NCBI GenBank assembly: GCA_042091375.1
Contig: JBELHO010000006.1
Location: 1-64,000 of the forward strand
Length of the DNA stretch: 64,000 nucleotides
Origin: JBELHO01 sp042091375
GTDB lineage: Bacteria > Pseudomonadota > Gammaproteobacteria > Enterobacterales > Alteromonadaceae
Direction: 5' to 3'
Below the pieces are notes generated by a model that was given only the letters and a program-made list of their open reading frames with translations, was not told where the DNA came from and searched no databases. The position numbers and the translations under genes are program-made. Within the stretch, counting starts at the first letter, position 1. Every line of letters begins with the position of its first letter. This document shows, in pieces, positions 17,474 through 26,929 of the stretch.

Positions 17474-18364
17474 CTACAATGTATTTAAAAACGCATCTAA
17501 TTGTTGATTAAACTTTTGGGGATGCTCCCAAAACATCAAATGTTTGCCCATGTGCGAAAAAGTTGCATCTGGCGTGTGTTGTTTTATCCAAGACTCGACA
17601 ATCGCAGCCCATTCGTCGCGAACAAAAACATAAACCGGCAGTTTTTTATCAAGGCCAATCAATGTCTGTTCATAATTGGCATAAGAAGCAGTTTCGTTAG
17701 TCAGAGCTGCGACAAATGGCGGTGTTTGATAAGCTATTTCAGTAATTTTTTTTACCTTAACTGCCGTCGGTTGATCTAACATCCATTGCGCAAATTGTTG
17801 ATAAAATTGCTGCTGATCTGCCAACACAGCGAGTGTGGTAGATTGTCGGACCCTACCAGTGTCTTGCTGATCTATCCATGCCCAAGCTCCCTGCAGGTTT
17901 GCACTCATAGTTTTTGGACTACCGTCCAACACCATAACTCCTTTGACATTGGCGACTCCGTATTGAGAAATGTAAGAGAGCATATCTAAAGTGCCAAAAG
18001 ACCATCCTACCAAAATGACCTGTTTAAGGTTAAGCCTATGAATAAAATTGGCTAGATCTTTGCCGCGCTGTTCATAGCTATATCCCGAGGTGGTTTTTGA
18101 CGAAAGTCCCTGTCCTCTTGGGTCGATGGCAATTGCTCGATATTTTTTCGAGGATTGAAAGTGCGCAAGTTGATGCTCAAATACCTGACTAGACATGGTC
18201 CAGCCTGGAATAAAAAGCACCACCTGTTCACCCTTACCTGAATCTTGATAAAACAGCTGAAAACTGTCATTGATTTGCGCATATTTTGCATGCGCCACAT
18301 TGAGTAAATTGGCAAGTACAACAAGCAAAACACATAAAAATTGGCTATTGAATAATTTACACAT
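17474..18364 (-). CDS. Exported alpha/beta hydrolase
   Basis: A 296-residue protein with a signal peptide (residues 1-26, ending AHA). The alpha/beta-hydrolase fold is shown by FIPGWTMSS (oxyanion region), DPRGQGLSS, the nucleophile elbow GWSFG (Ser122) and a late His in MGKHLMFWEHP. The closest general group is the non-haem haloperoxidase-like/esterase branch, which mostly act as esterases. AGGTGG precedes the ATG with 5-base spacing. The gene is isolated between the beta-lactamase remnant and a gene-free spacer. The substrate is unknown. Confidence 0.9.
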   Translation of the reverse strand: MCKLFNSQFLCVLLVVLANLLNVAHAKYAQINDSFQLFYQDSGKGEQVVLFIPGWTMSSQVFEHQLAHFQSSKKYRAIAIDPRGQGLSSKTTSGYSYEQRGKDLANFIHRLNLKQVILVGWSFGTLDMLSYISQYGVANVKGVMVLDGSPKTMSANLQGAWAWIDQQDTGRVRQSTTLAVLADQQQFYQQFAQWMLDQPTAVKVKKITEIAYQTPPFVAALTNETASYANYEQTLIGLDKKLPVYVFVRDEWAAIVESWIKQHTPDATFSHMGKHLMFWEHPQKFNQQLDAFLNTL

Positions 18365-18648
18365 AATCCACCTGTTAACTATATTAAAAAAGTAAGCTTG
18401 GTTTTAAATCAACAATATGTTGAACACAAATAAACTATAGGATGTTTACAACAATTTTGGCAAAACTTGTTAAAAATTGATGATTAGGCAAATCAGTGTT
18501 AATTATCTACAGCATATCAATTTTCATTTCTGCTGACGGTCTAGACGACAACGTGAAAAACTTGTATTGCACTGATCCACACACCTTAAATTAAGGTGGT
18601 GAATCAATATGGGTTAGTTTTAAGGTTGGCTGTTCTGTGAACCGTTAG

Positions 18649-18696
18649 GTTTACTGTCAGGCTTACTGTTAGCCTTATTGTTAGCCTTATTGTTAG
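18649..18696. repeat. 12-bp tandem repeat, 4 copies
   Basis: Units gtttactgtcag, gcttactgttag, ccttattgttag and ccttattgttag follow directly on each other. The last two are identical. No role is evident. Confidence 0.75.
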
Positions 18697-19018
18697 TAAG
18701 GCCTGCTATTTTGGCTAAATGTATAGCTTACAGTATGTTTTTGTTTGAAGAGTGCTCATCAATAATGGCGATAACGTTGCCAACACCTAAGGGGCGGTAA
18801 TAGGGAATTTTTTGGGGAAGATCCGCCAATGTATCTGAACCTGATATTTTTGTGTTTTTGCTCACTGACCTGATCAGTTTGGCAGTTCGACTAGTTATTG
18901 TTTACTGGTTTGTTATATCAAACGGCAAAAAATTAAAAATTAATATGCAAAAGTTGACGTTAACAGAAAATAAAGTTGATATTTAGTGTTATAAAACAAT
19001 CTGTTGGCCAGAGGCTAA

Positions 19019-19042
19019 TGCCTAAATTAGTTAATTTAGGCA
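19019..19042 (-). terminator. Stem-loop after the chemoreceptor gene
   Basis: A perfect 10-bp inverted repeat (tgcctaaatt at 19019-19028, aatttaggca at 19033-19042) with a 4-base loop lies 17 bases past the chemoreceptor stop. No strong T run follows, so it is only a candidate terminator. Confidence 0.45.
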
Positions 19043-19058
19043 TCGCACTAAAGCTAAT

Positions 19059-20366
19059 TTACTTTAATTGCTCAACAACCTTTACCATGGAATTGACCGT
19101 TTGATTAATTTGCTCAATAACCACTTTAACGTTATCAACCAAATCAACGCCTTCATCCACTTGCTCTAAACTGGCCCCCATTATTTGAACCGCATGGGTA
19201 GATAGTTCAGTATTTTGTTGAACTACCTGTGCAATTTCTGAGGTTGATTCCGAGGTTCTTGCCGCTAACTGTCTAACTTCATCGGCAACCACAGCAAAAC
19301 CACGCCCTTGTTCGCCAGCTCTGGCCGCTTCAATAGCTGCATTCAATGCCAGTAGATTAGTTTGATCGGCAATACCACTGATGGTATTAACAATATTATT
19401 AATTTGATCAGATTGTTTATTTAATGCTTGAAGGTCGTCAGCAGCACCGCGAATAGTTGTCGATAATTCATTCATTAACTCGATGGTGTTATCCACCACA
19501 CCAACGCCTTCTTTCACTGAGTTATCTGCTTGCAGAGAAGAACTGTAGGCCATTTCTTTGGTTTGAGCAGCGGTAACAATTTGTTGCGTAATATCGGTGG
19601 CAAATTTAACGATTTTTATCAGCTTGCCGCTCATGTCAAATACCGGATTATAGCTTGCTTCTAACCAAACCACTTGCCCTTGTTTGTTGCGTCTTTCAAA
19701 TTGACCCGTTGAATACTCACCGCGGTTAAGTGCCGACCAAAATTGATTGTATTCTGGCGATGCCGTCAATTTATCATCACAAAACATACTGTGGTGTTTG
19801 CCAATGATTTCCTTTAATGAATAACCTACGGTGGCTGTAAAATTATCGTTGGCGGTAATGACGTGACCACTGGGTTCAAACTCAATGACAGCCATAGAAC
19901 GACTTACCGCATCTAACACACTTTTTTGCAATTGTGCTTCGTAGATACGATTGGTAATTTCAGAGGCAAACTTAATAATGGAGGTCAATTGACCATTGTC
20001 TGCAAACACTGGGGTATAGCTGGCTTCTAACCAGATTTGTTGTCCTGATTTGGTCACTCTTTGAAACTGACCACTGACAAATTCGCCTTGGTTTAATGTT
20101 TGCCAAAGTTGTTTGTATTCACTACTTGCCGCATAATCTGCTAAACAAAACATACTGTGGTGTTTACCTTTCACCTGTGCAAGTGTGTAGCCCATAGCTG
20201 AAAGAAAGTTGTCGTTGGCGTCGATAACTTTGCCATCGGGATAAAACTCAATCACCGCCATCGATTGTTTTACCGCATTGAGTTTTGCGTTTAATCGAGT
20301 AGTGTCTTGTAGTTGTTGAGCTAATTTTGCTTCGAGCTCCTTTCGTTGCGTACCAAAACCAAACAT
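19059..20366 (-). CDS. Soluble PAS-PAS methyl-accepting chemotaxis protein
   Basis: A 435-residue cytoplasmic chemoreceptor without membrane helices. A short N-terminal coiled coil (1-25) leads into two tandem, mutually similar PAS domains (about 25-140 and 145-260). Each has the same GKHHSMFC and LEASY-PVF segments, so they arose by internal duplication. The C-terminal signalling hairpin contains the highly conserved tip (ADQTNLLALNAAIEAARAGE, then GRGFAVVADEVR near residue 350). The PAS domains may bind haem or flavin and sense oxygen or redox state, as in Aer-like receptors; the ligand is not readable. AAGGAAAATTT precedes the ATG. A broken partial copy lies 2 kb away at 16862-17300. Confidence 0.93.
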   Translation of the reverse strand: MFGFGTQRKELEAKLAQQLQDTTRLNAKLNAVKQSMAVIEFYPDGKVIDANDNFLSAMGYTLAQVKGKHHSMFCLADYAASSEYKQLWQTLNQGEFVSGQFQRVTKSGQQIWLEASYTPVFADNGQLTSIIKFASEITNRIYEAQLQKSVLDAVSRSMAVIEFEPSGHVITANDNFTATVGYSLKEIIGKHHSMFCDDKLTASPEYNQFWSALNRGEYSTGQFERRNKQGQVVWLEASYNPVFDMSGKLIKIVKFATDITQQIVTAAQTKEMAYSSSLQADNSVKEGVGVVDNTIELMNELSTTIRGAADDLQALNKQSDQINNIVNTISGIADQTNLLALNAAIEAARAGEQGRGFAVVADEVRQLAARTSESTSEIAQVVQQNTELSTHAVQIMGASLEQVDEGVDLVDNVKVVIEQINQTVNSMVKVVEQLK

Positions 20367-20640
20367 AAATTTTCCTTATTTTAATAGGATAAATACAATA
20401 TGTTATTACTGTTAATCCATTATCAGCTTAACATGGTTGAATAAATAGATAGATGAAAAAATACAGCGCAATTAATGAGCTTAATTTTTTCGGCTAGGAT
20501 AAGCCACTTAGCGCTAAAAACCAACTGATATATACAAAAATACTGTGTTGCGATTAAATCACACAACACTTGTAAATAACTGGTAAACCAAGTACAAAAT
20601 TAGAGTTGCGTAGCTATTTACCACTGAGCACAAGTTTTTA

Positions 20641-21276
20641 TTACCGACTAGTAGTGACATAAGATCCAATGGTGCGATTGCCCCAAATTACCTTGGCCTT
20701 TATTTGGCTGCGCGAGATTGTACCAATAAACCTTGAATCAGCGCTGTGATCTCTATTGTCTCCCAAGATAAAAAAATTGCCCTCAGCAATTTTCACTGGT
20801 GCAAAATCGACTACTTGACCTATTTTTTCGCTATAGGTTAGCAAATAGTTAACAGCATCAATCTGTTCGGTTAGCACCAATTGACCCAATTTATTGTCGC
20901 TAGGTAGATGCATAAAGGCCTCTTTGTCGATAATACTTTGGCTAATTTCAACACCGTTTATCTGCAGTATATTATTGGTCATGCTGATAACATCGCCAGG
21001 AACACCAACAATCCGTTTCGCTGCGATGCTATTTTTTGCAATATCAAAGTAAATGATCAGATCGCCTCTTTCTGGCTCACCTGTGGCAGTTAAGACCCTG
21101 TCACTCCATGGCAATCTTAAGTCATAGGCCAATTGGTTAGCTACCACCAGATCACCGTACCAATAAGTGGGAGCCATGGAGGGACCGTTAATAGTATAAG
21201 CTCTAAGACAAACAGAGCTTATGATCATAACTAAAGTGACCAACAAAATAACTTTAATGATTTTAATTAATGTCAT
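20641..21276 (-). CDS. lepB: Signal peptidase I
   Basis: A 211-residue inner-membrane serine protease with one N-terminal membrane helix (about 5-25). The catalytic Ser33 is in GPSMAPT and the general-base Lys87 in AAKRIVGVPGD. The later box GDNRDHSADSRF (about 172-183) completes the family signature. At this length it is a small LepB paralogue with one membrane segment rather than the two of the E. coli enzyme. It starts 24 bases after the serine hydrolase stop on the other side of a short spacer and is probably not part of the usual lepA-lepB-rnc operon, which is absent. It may process a special set of exported proteins. Confidence 0.92.
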   Translation of the reverse strand: MTLIKIIKVILLVTLVMIISSVCLRAYTINGPSMAPTYWYGDLVVANQLAYDLRLPWSDRVLTATGEPERGDLIIYFDIAKNSIAAKRIVGVPGDVISMTNNILQINGVEISQSIIDKEAFMHLPSDNKLGQLVLTEQIDAVNYLLTYSEKIGQVVDFAPVKIAEGNFFILGDNRDHSADSRFIGTISRSQIKAKVIWGNRTIGSYVTTSR

Positions 21277-21300
21277 TAACTCCCTCTCCTGCGGTAGTTA

Positions 21301-22713
21301 TTATTTACAGAAACTCAACTTGTTTACTACACTTCTGGCAAGTCTGTGACTACAAGCTTGCTGTAAATTATGCCGAGCTTGCAATGAATTTGGAAACTCA
21401 TTGCTGATCAAAGTAAATAACTGCAAAGCGTTAGTCGGCATATTAGACCAAAGTAACTCAAATGCCAAAGCAGATAAGCTCTGCTCATTAAAATCTACAT
21501 TTTTTTTCAGCTTTATGTTATTGAATGTTTGATTAAATGTGCCATTGACAATGCCTTTAATTAGCATAAGACTAGCATCATTGTTGCGGTTTGGCGGCGC
21601 TTGGTTATACAAGGCGGCAGCGATATCAATGGTGAGTTGTTGTTTTAAGTAATAGCTCATACCAGTATTACTTAAAATAATAATACTATGCTTATCATCA
21701 ATAAAACGAGTCATCATAGTGCTGTAGCCATCAAACTTGCCATCATAGGTATGTATATTTACTTCTGTGTCTTGAGTAAGTGGTATTTTACCAATACGCC
21801 AGCTGTAGGCTTGTTCAGGATCAAATAAGCGATTTTTACTGGTGTTGCTGAGCATTTGTTCACCGTAAAGGGCTAAATCGAATCGATAAAGATCTTTTGC
21901 ACTGGCGAAAGCTGCAGCACCAGCACCGAGTAATGACATATTTTTTGCAACTTGCGCTTTATACCCCCCTGCCTTTTTCCATTGATAACCTTTGACGTTG
22001 TTTGAGTAAGATTGAAAACCAGTGGCTACACCTGAATGCGTCATATTCAAAGGCTGAAAAATATGCTTTTTTATATTGCTAGAAAAAGATTCACCAGTGG
22101 CTTTTTCTATTATTTTTCCCAGTACAAAATATCCCAGATTAGAATAAAGATAGTCTGTTCCAGGCTCAAATGCAGCCGGTTGTTCAGCTATTAACTTTAA
22201 AAATTCTTGCTCCGAAGTTTGCCGATGAAACGCTGGGTCAAACCAACCATCTATTGAAAAGTGATCTGGCATTCCCGAAGTATGGCTGAGTAAATGATGT
22301 AAGTGAGTTTGTTTACCAAAATCAGTGTTAAATTCAGTAAAGAACTCTGAAAGTGAAGAGTCTAAGTTAAGCACTCCCTGATCGGCTAGTTTTAACACTA
22401 ACGTTGCTGTTATCGGTTTTGTTAAGGAAGCAAGCTGAAAAGCATTATCAAGTTGCATTGGCTGATTTATTCGCTGATCCATAGAGTACGCATCAAGCCC
22501 GTATGCCTGTTCATGGACAATAGTGCCATACTTAGCAACCAAGATAACGCCTGCACCTAAGGCGTGGCTGTCAACATAGCTATCGATGATTTTATTTATC
22601 TCGATTGATGTATGCTCAACAGTTGTTGACTCCAACTCATTGGTTGCAATGGGGTTGGCACTCGTTTTACAAACAGCAGTAAAGGATAAAATAAACAGTA
22701 GTATTTTTATCAT
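21301..22713 (-). CDS. Secreted serine hydrolase of the beta-lactamase/class C family
   Basis: A 470-residue protein with a signal peptide (about 1-19). The class C/DD-peptidase-like catalytic motifs are Ser96-x-x-Lys99 in LASLTKPITATL and Tyr190-Ser-Asn in YSNLGYF. HTYDGKFDGY (about 312-321) occupies the place of the third box. The C-terminal 90 residues form a helical extension. Such proteins are mostly esterases or D-amino-acid peptidases rather than antibiotic-resistance enzymes. It is upstream of lepB on the same strand with a 24-base gap, so the two are probably one transcript. Confidence 0.88.
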   Translation of the reverse strand: MIKILLFILSFTAVCKTSANPIATNELESTTVEHTSIEINKIIDSYVDSHALGAGVILVAKYGTIVHEQAYGLDAYSMDQRINQPMQLDNAFQLASLTKPITATLVLKLADQGVLNLDSSLSEFFTEFNTDFGKQTHLHHLLSHTSGMPDHFSIDGWFDPAFHRQTSEQEFLKLIAEQPAAFEPGTDYLYSNLGYFVLGKIIEKATGESFSSNIKKHIFQPLNMTHSGVATGFQSYSNNVKGYQWKKAGGYKAQVAKNMSLLGAGAAAFASAKDLYRFDLALYGEQMLSNTSKNRLFDPEQAYSWRIGKIPLTQDTEVNIHTYDGKFDGYSTMMTRFIDDKHSIIILSNTGMSYYLKQQLTIDIAAALYNQAPPNRNNDASLMLIKGIVNGTFNQTFNNIKLKKNVDFNEQSLSALAFELLWSNMPTNALQLFTLISNEFPNSLQARHNLQQACSHRLARSVVNKLSFCK

Positions 22714-22867
22714 AGATATTATCTTTAAAAGTTAATTAATTGAGTTGATTCAATACTTTTTGCCCCAGAACACTGACTCCTTTACGAGCACTAACAAAGT
22801 TTACTCCCTCAGTAAGCAGCACTCGATTTTGAATTACCCCGTAAAAACAAATATTGTAGAACTTTGC

Positions 22868-23209
22868 CTAGCTGAGTCTCATTGCCCAATTACCTTTATG
22901 CTGTTGCTGGCAATTTTGCTCTGTATCCAAGACAACACAATTGGCAATATTATTTAATTTAATGTTTAGCTCAGCAAGTGCAATGTTAATTAATGATTGT
23001 AAATAATCGGGATTAGTCGATTGCAAATAACTGTCTAAGTGTTGGTTGGTATCAAACACACAGATAACTCTCAGGCTTTTAGGAAAATTTGAATAATTCA
23101 CGACATGAGTTAACCATTGAAACCCCTCGATATTCTCTAATGCTTTGCTACACACCTCAGTCAACTGCTGACATAGTTGCTTGTCGATTTTTTTATCGGA
23201 TTTGCGCAT
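22868..23209 (-). CDS. Conserved hypothetical protein
   Basis: A 113-residue soluble protein starting MRKSDKKIDKQL, with the central pattern WLTHVVNYSNFPKSLRVICV. I recognise it as a small conserved protein found widely in Shewanella and Colwellia. It is often labelled a Fis-family regulator in automatic annotation, but I see no Fis-type helix-turn-helix, so that label is doubtful. The stretch LRVICVFDT-N-HLDSYLQ looks like an alpha/beta fold. It stands alone between the serine hydrolase gene and a decayed region. Confidence 0.75.
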   Translation of the reverse strand: MRKSDKKIDKQLCQQLTEVCSKALENIEGFQWLTHVVNYSNFPKSLRVICVFDTNQHLDSYLQSTNPDYLQSLINIALAELNIKLNNIANCVVLDTEQNCQQQHKGNWAMRLS

Positions 23210-23536
23210 AACTTTACTAGTTTATACCTTAAAATAAATGCCTCAATGCTTAGCCTAAATCACCAATGACTATAGGTTTGATTTGCAACGAGACCAAAAA
23301 ACCAAATGTTTACCACATTGTACATTATCGCAATACACGCTGCGCAGCAGTTTGTGTTATACCTAGCTACGTCATCACGAATTTATCATAGCTTACATTA
23401 TGAAAGATACTCACCAACTTATCTTGTTTTAAACTACCTAGGTCAAAAGCAAGGGTGGCGTTTACTCAGTTAAAAATTCCACTAGAATTGTCATTGTGTA
23501 GCTTGGTTTAGATACCCATTTGCCATTTTCCTTTAC
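23210..23536. other. Spacer, 327 bases
   Basis: Lies upstream of the small conserved hypothetical gene and beyond the 3' end of the broken membrane gene. I see no gene, terminator or repeat in it. Confidence 0.5.
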
Positions 23537-23880
23537 TTACACCATTTCATTAAATTCCCCCTGTAAATTGTAATAGTCAATAACTTCTTTATAAAAATCA
23601 TTGATTAACTGTGTTTGCATAGTACTAGTGGCTGGTGTATTTGCCGCATTAAATAACATGACTTTTTTGCGGACACATGACCTGGTAGGGGTTGTTTCGC
23701 TTGTTCTACTTCTGCCTGTTGCAAACTTTTTAAAGCGTCAAGCATAAAACGGCCAACATCTATAAGCTCTTTAGTATAAGAGGCTGATAAAGAGTTAAAA
23801 TCTTAAAAGAAGGTGGTAAACAAGCCAGACATAAAGACGATTAACGTAAATAGCCCCCCATTATACCGATTGTGATCTTA
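23537..23880 (-). pseudogene. Broken gene for a small membrane-anchored protein
   Basis: Three frames read in turn give a plausible protein. Segment 1 is ITIGIM-GGLFTLIVFMSGLF, a membrane helix. Segment 2 is LSASYTKELIDVGRFMLDAL followed by KSLQQAEVEQAKQPLPGH. Segment 3 is KVMLFNAANTPATSTMQTQL followed by INDFYKEVIDYYNLQGEFNE and a stop at 23537. The lesions are a shift at a run of six G (about 23853), an in-frame TAA (23803-23805) and a shift at a run of six A (23663-23668). AAGGAG (23901-23906) may be its old ribosome site. Because two lesions are in homopolymers, sequencing error could contribute. The family is not recognised. Confidence 0.5.
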
Positions 23881-23910
23881 GACTTGATAATAGGTTGATT
23901 CTCCTTGTGA

Positions 23911-24567
23911 TTATTTTGCCAACCACTGGTGAGTTAACAGTGTTTCTCCTTGAAAGAGCACTCGCCCTTCAAAGGCATCACCTCGATTGATCACACCAAC
24001 CCCTTTGGGTGTGCCCGTCATAATAATATCACCGTCTTCTAGCTGCATAAAACCTTGGATCTCAGTTAATATTTGCTGGGGTTTATAGATCATTAACTCT
24101 GTGCCTCCCCATTGGCGCACTTGATTATTAATCTTCAGTTCTAATGATAACTGATCAACAATAGTATGCTCAGTCGATGTTTTCCCTAATTTAGTTAAAG
24201 GATCAAGTCCATTTAAAGCAACGAAATCACTAAATACTGCAGCGCCATCAAATGCTTTAGCGCGGTCCCAAGGGAGCCCTTTAGTTTTCAATTGACTCTG
24301 TAGTGAGCGTTTAGTGAGATCTAACCCCAAGCCTACGGCACTAAGCTGGCCTTGTTCAACCATAAAACACAACTCAGCCTCATAATGCAGTGGTTCTTGA
24401 TGGAATGATTGTAACTCATTGCTGATGGCCGAGTTTGGCTTTAAAAATACCACTATTTGTTGAGGAATTTCATTGCCTAGCTCAGCAATATGCTCAACAT
24501 AATTACGGCCAATACAAATAATTTTTGATGGGGTTATTGTTTTATTTTCAACAACGATATGGTGCAT
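23911..24567 (-). CDS. Fumarylacetoacetate hydrolase family protein
   Basis: A 218-residue protein of the FAH family, close to the YcgM/oxaloacetate-tautomerase or acylpyruvase branch by size. The signature begins KIICIGRNYVEHIAELGN. The metal-binding acidic residues are in HYEAELCFMVE (two Glu) and the Lys/Asp in DRAKAFDGAAVFSDF. The C-terminal motif GDIIMTGTPKGVGVINRGD is typical. It acts on 3-acylpyruvate-like or beta-diketone substrates in the cytoplasm. It is upstream of nothing but a decayed gene, and it lies about 100 bases from the fghA stop on the same strand, so it may be co-transcribed with the formaldehyde genes. Confidence 0.9.
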   Translation of the reverse strand: MHHIVVENKTITPSKIICIGRNYVEHIAELGNEIPQQIVVFLKPNSAISNELQSFHQEPLHYEAELCFMVEQGQLSAVGLGLDLTKRSLQSQLKTKGLPWDRAKAFDGAAVFSDFVALNGLDPLTKLGKTSTEHTIVDQLSLELKINNQVRQWGGTELMIYKPQQILTEIQGFMQLEDGDIIMTGTPKGVGVINRGDAFEGRVLFQGETLLTHQWLAK

Positions 24568-24668
24568 GGCTGACTTACTATTTGATCATTAAGATACTAG
24601 TAATATTAACTTATTTGATCGCAAATCGAAATCACCTAAGGTGATTAAGTGATTTCACTAAACTGCTA

Positions 24669-25517
24669 TTAACGGCCATTGCTTTCGTTAAAATGTTTGT
24701 GGTGAAAGCGCAAATGCTCTTCAATAAAGCTAGCCACAAAGTAATAGCTATGATCGTAGCCCTCGTGTTGCCGTATTTTTAGGGGGTAAAAATTATTTTT
24801 TTCGGCAAGTAAAGAATCCGTCAGTAATTGCTCCTCTAAAAATGGATCAGCTTTTCCTTGATCAATTAAGGTAGGTATAAAAGTTGAGGCCTGTTGCATC
24901 AACAAACTGGCATCGTAATCATTCCAGTGCTTTCTACTTTTCCCCAAATAAGCGGTGAATGCTTTAATGCCCCAAGGGCAATTCACTGGATTACAGATCG
25001 GGCTAAAAGCTGATATTGAACTATACAGGGAAGCATTGCGAATACCGATCATTAACGCGCCATGCCCTCCCATCGAATGTCCAGATATTGCACGTTTTTT
25101 TGAAACATTAAAAAAAGACTCTATGAGATCTGGTAATTCATACACTACATAATCGTACATTTGATAATTTTTTCGCCAAGGTGCTTCGGTAGCATTGATG
25201 TAAAAACTAGCACCCATCCCTAAGTCGTTAGCGTCATCATCAGCTATACCTATACCTCTAGGACTGGTATCTGTTGCAACGATAGCAATACCCAACTCAC
25301 TGGCGATGCGCATGGCACCGGCTTTTTGCATAAAATTTTCATCATTGCAGGTCAAGCCAGACAACCAATACATGACCGGCACTTCTTCTCCCTGTTCACT
25401 TTGCGGTGGCAAGTAAATAGCAAAACGCATATCGCAATTTAACGCATGGGAATAATGATAGTATTGTTTATGCCAACCACCGTAACTTTTGTTGTTACTC
25501 ACATTGTGTAATGCCAT
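24669..25517 (-). CDS. fghA: S-formylglutathione hydrolase
   Basis: A 282-residue esterase that hydrolyses S-formylglutathione to formate and glutathione, the second step of glutathione-dependent formaldehyde removal. The nucleophile is Ser148 in SGHSMGGHGALM. Other family marks are YWLSGLTCNDENF (oxyanion loop), ATDTSPRGIG, and the C-terminal HEGYDHSYYF with the catalytic His. It follows frmA on the same strand after 47 bases, giving the classic frmA-fghA order. The length and collinearity leave little doubt. Confidence 0.96.
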   Translation of the reverse strand: MALHNVSNNKSYGGWHKQYYHYSHALNCDMRFAIYLPPQSEQGEEVPVMYWLSGLTCNDENFMQKAGAMRIASELGIAIVATDTSPRGIGIADDDANDLGMGASFYINATEAPWRKNYQMYDYVVYELPDLIESFFNVSKKRAISGHSMGGHGALMIGIRNASLYSSISAFSPICNPVNCPWGIKAFTAYLGKSRKHWNDYDASLLMQQASTFIPTLIDQGKADPFLEEQLLTDSLLAEKNNFYPLKIRQHEGYDHSYYFVASFIEEHLRFHHKHFNESNGR

Positions 25518-25564
25518 GGTTACCCTCTTAATATTGACTGTTTAACAGTTGTTAGTTAATGGAT

Positions 25565-26695
25565 TTATTGATTAAAGTGGATCACAGAGCGAATACTTTT
25601 ACCTTGGTGCATCAATTCAAATGCCTGATTAATTTCAGGTAAATCCATAGTGTGGGTGATAAAGTCCTGCAACTTAAACTCTCCCTGCAAGTAGCGCTCA
25701 ACATACTCGGGCAGCTCACTGCGACCTTTAACGCCTCCAAATGCTGAACCGCGCCATACACGACCAGTCACTAATTGAAATGGACGAGTTGAAATTTCTT
25801 GACCGGCACCGGCTACACCGATCACCACAGATTCGCCCCAGCCTTTATGACAGCACTCTAAGGCAGAACGCATTACATCGACATTACCTATGCATTCAAA
25901 CGAATAATCGACTCCGCCATCGGTTAATTCCACAATCAATTCTTGAATCGGTTTATCGTGTTCTTTGGGATTAATACAGTCTGTTGCACCTAATTTTTTG
26001 GCCAAATCAAATTTTGATTGGTTAATATCAATGGCGATGATCCGACTGGCTTTGGCCATGGTGGCGCCAATAATAGCTGATAAACCAATGCCGCCTAGAC
26101 CAAAAATAGCGACGGTAGCACCGGCTTCTACCTTAGCGGTATTCATTACCGCACCAATGCCAGTGGTAACACCGCAGCCAAGTAAGCATACTTCTTCTAA
26201 TGGTGCTTTAGGATTGACTTTTGCCAGCGATATCTCTGGTAAAACTGTGTATTCAGAAAATGTTGAACAACCCATGTAGTGGTATATTGGCTGACCATCT
26301 TTATAAAAACGCGTAGTCCCGTCTGGCATTAAACCCTTGCCTTGAGTTTCGCGAATTTTTTGGCATAAATTGGTTTTACCCGATAAACAAAATTTACATT
26401 CACCGCATTCTGGCGTGTATAAGGGGATCACGTGATCACCAACAGCGACACTGGTCACACCTTCCCCTACTTGTTCGACAATGCCACCGCCTTCGTGCCC
26501 CAATATACAGGGAAATATTCCTTCGGGATCTTCTCCTGACAAAGTAAAAGCATCAGTATGGCATACCCCAGAGGCTAAAATTTTGATCAATACTTCACCC
26601 TTTTTAGGCAACATAACATCGACTTCTTCAATCGATAATGCTTGCTTAGGTCCCCAAGCAATAGCCGCTTTAGATTTTATAAATTTATCAGACAT
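25565..26695 (-). CDS. frmA: S-(hydroxymethyl)glutathione dehydrogenase / class III alcohol dehydrogenase
   Basis: A 376-residue zinc- and NAD-dependent enzyme that oxidises the formaldehyde-glutathione adduct to S-formylglutathione. Catalytic-zinc ligands are visible in SGVCHTDAFTLSG and GHEGGG; the structural zinc cysteines in PECGECKFCLSGKTNLC; the NAD fold in AIFGLGGIGLSAIIGA. The ATG at 26695 is preferred: the longer frame starts at a TTG at 26731, and GAGAG precedes the ATG. It heads the frmA-fghA unit and faces a LysR gene across 234 bases, so that LysR protein is its likely regulator. Confidence 0.96.
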   Translation of the reverse strand: MSDKFIKSKAAIAWGPKQALSIEEVDVMLPKKGEVLIKILASGVCHTDAFTLSGEDPEGIFPCILGHEGGGIVEQVGEGVTSVAVGDHVIPLYTPECGECKFCLSGKTNLCQKIRETQGKGLMPDGTTRFYKDGQPIYHYMGCSTFSEYTVLPEISLAKVNPKAPLEEVCLLGCGVTTGIGAVMNTAKVEAGATVAIFGLGGIGLSAIIGATMAKASRIIAIDINQSKFDLAKKLGATDCINPKEHDKPIQELIVELTDGGVDYSFECIGNVDVMRSALECCHKGWGESVVIGVAGAGQEISTRPFQLVTGRVWRGSAFGGVKGRSELPEYVERYLQGEFKLQDFITHTMDLPEINQAFELMHQGKSIRSVIHFNQ

Positions 26696-26929
26696 CACAC
26701 AATCTCTCGTTATTTTGCTGTTGTTCAACAACTCTTTATAGGTTTAGCGTAAAAGACATCAATTAGAAAGTTAATAACCGACTCTTTTAGCTTTATTTGT
26801 TAATTATATGTAAGTAAATATAAATAGGTATTTTGCAGTCACTATTTCACTCACCTAATTCTATTACTTGCTAAAAAATTAACAATCCCGCAATAATACA
26901 AATAACTTTTACATATAGGTAATAATACG

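Larger units (their letters stand above)
18365..19058. other. Gene-free spacer, 694 bases
   Basis: No credible coding frame. It contains a 12-bp tandem repeat (18649-18696), a short hairpin near 18582-18601 (caccttaa/ttaaggtg) and the stem-loop at 19019-19042. Confidence 0.5.

Noticed and set aside
22868..23209. Fis-family regulator label for the small conserved protein
   Set aside because: No Fis-type C-terminal helix-turn-helix is visible; kept as conserved hypothetical.
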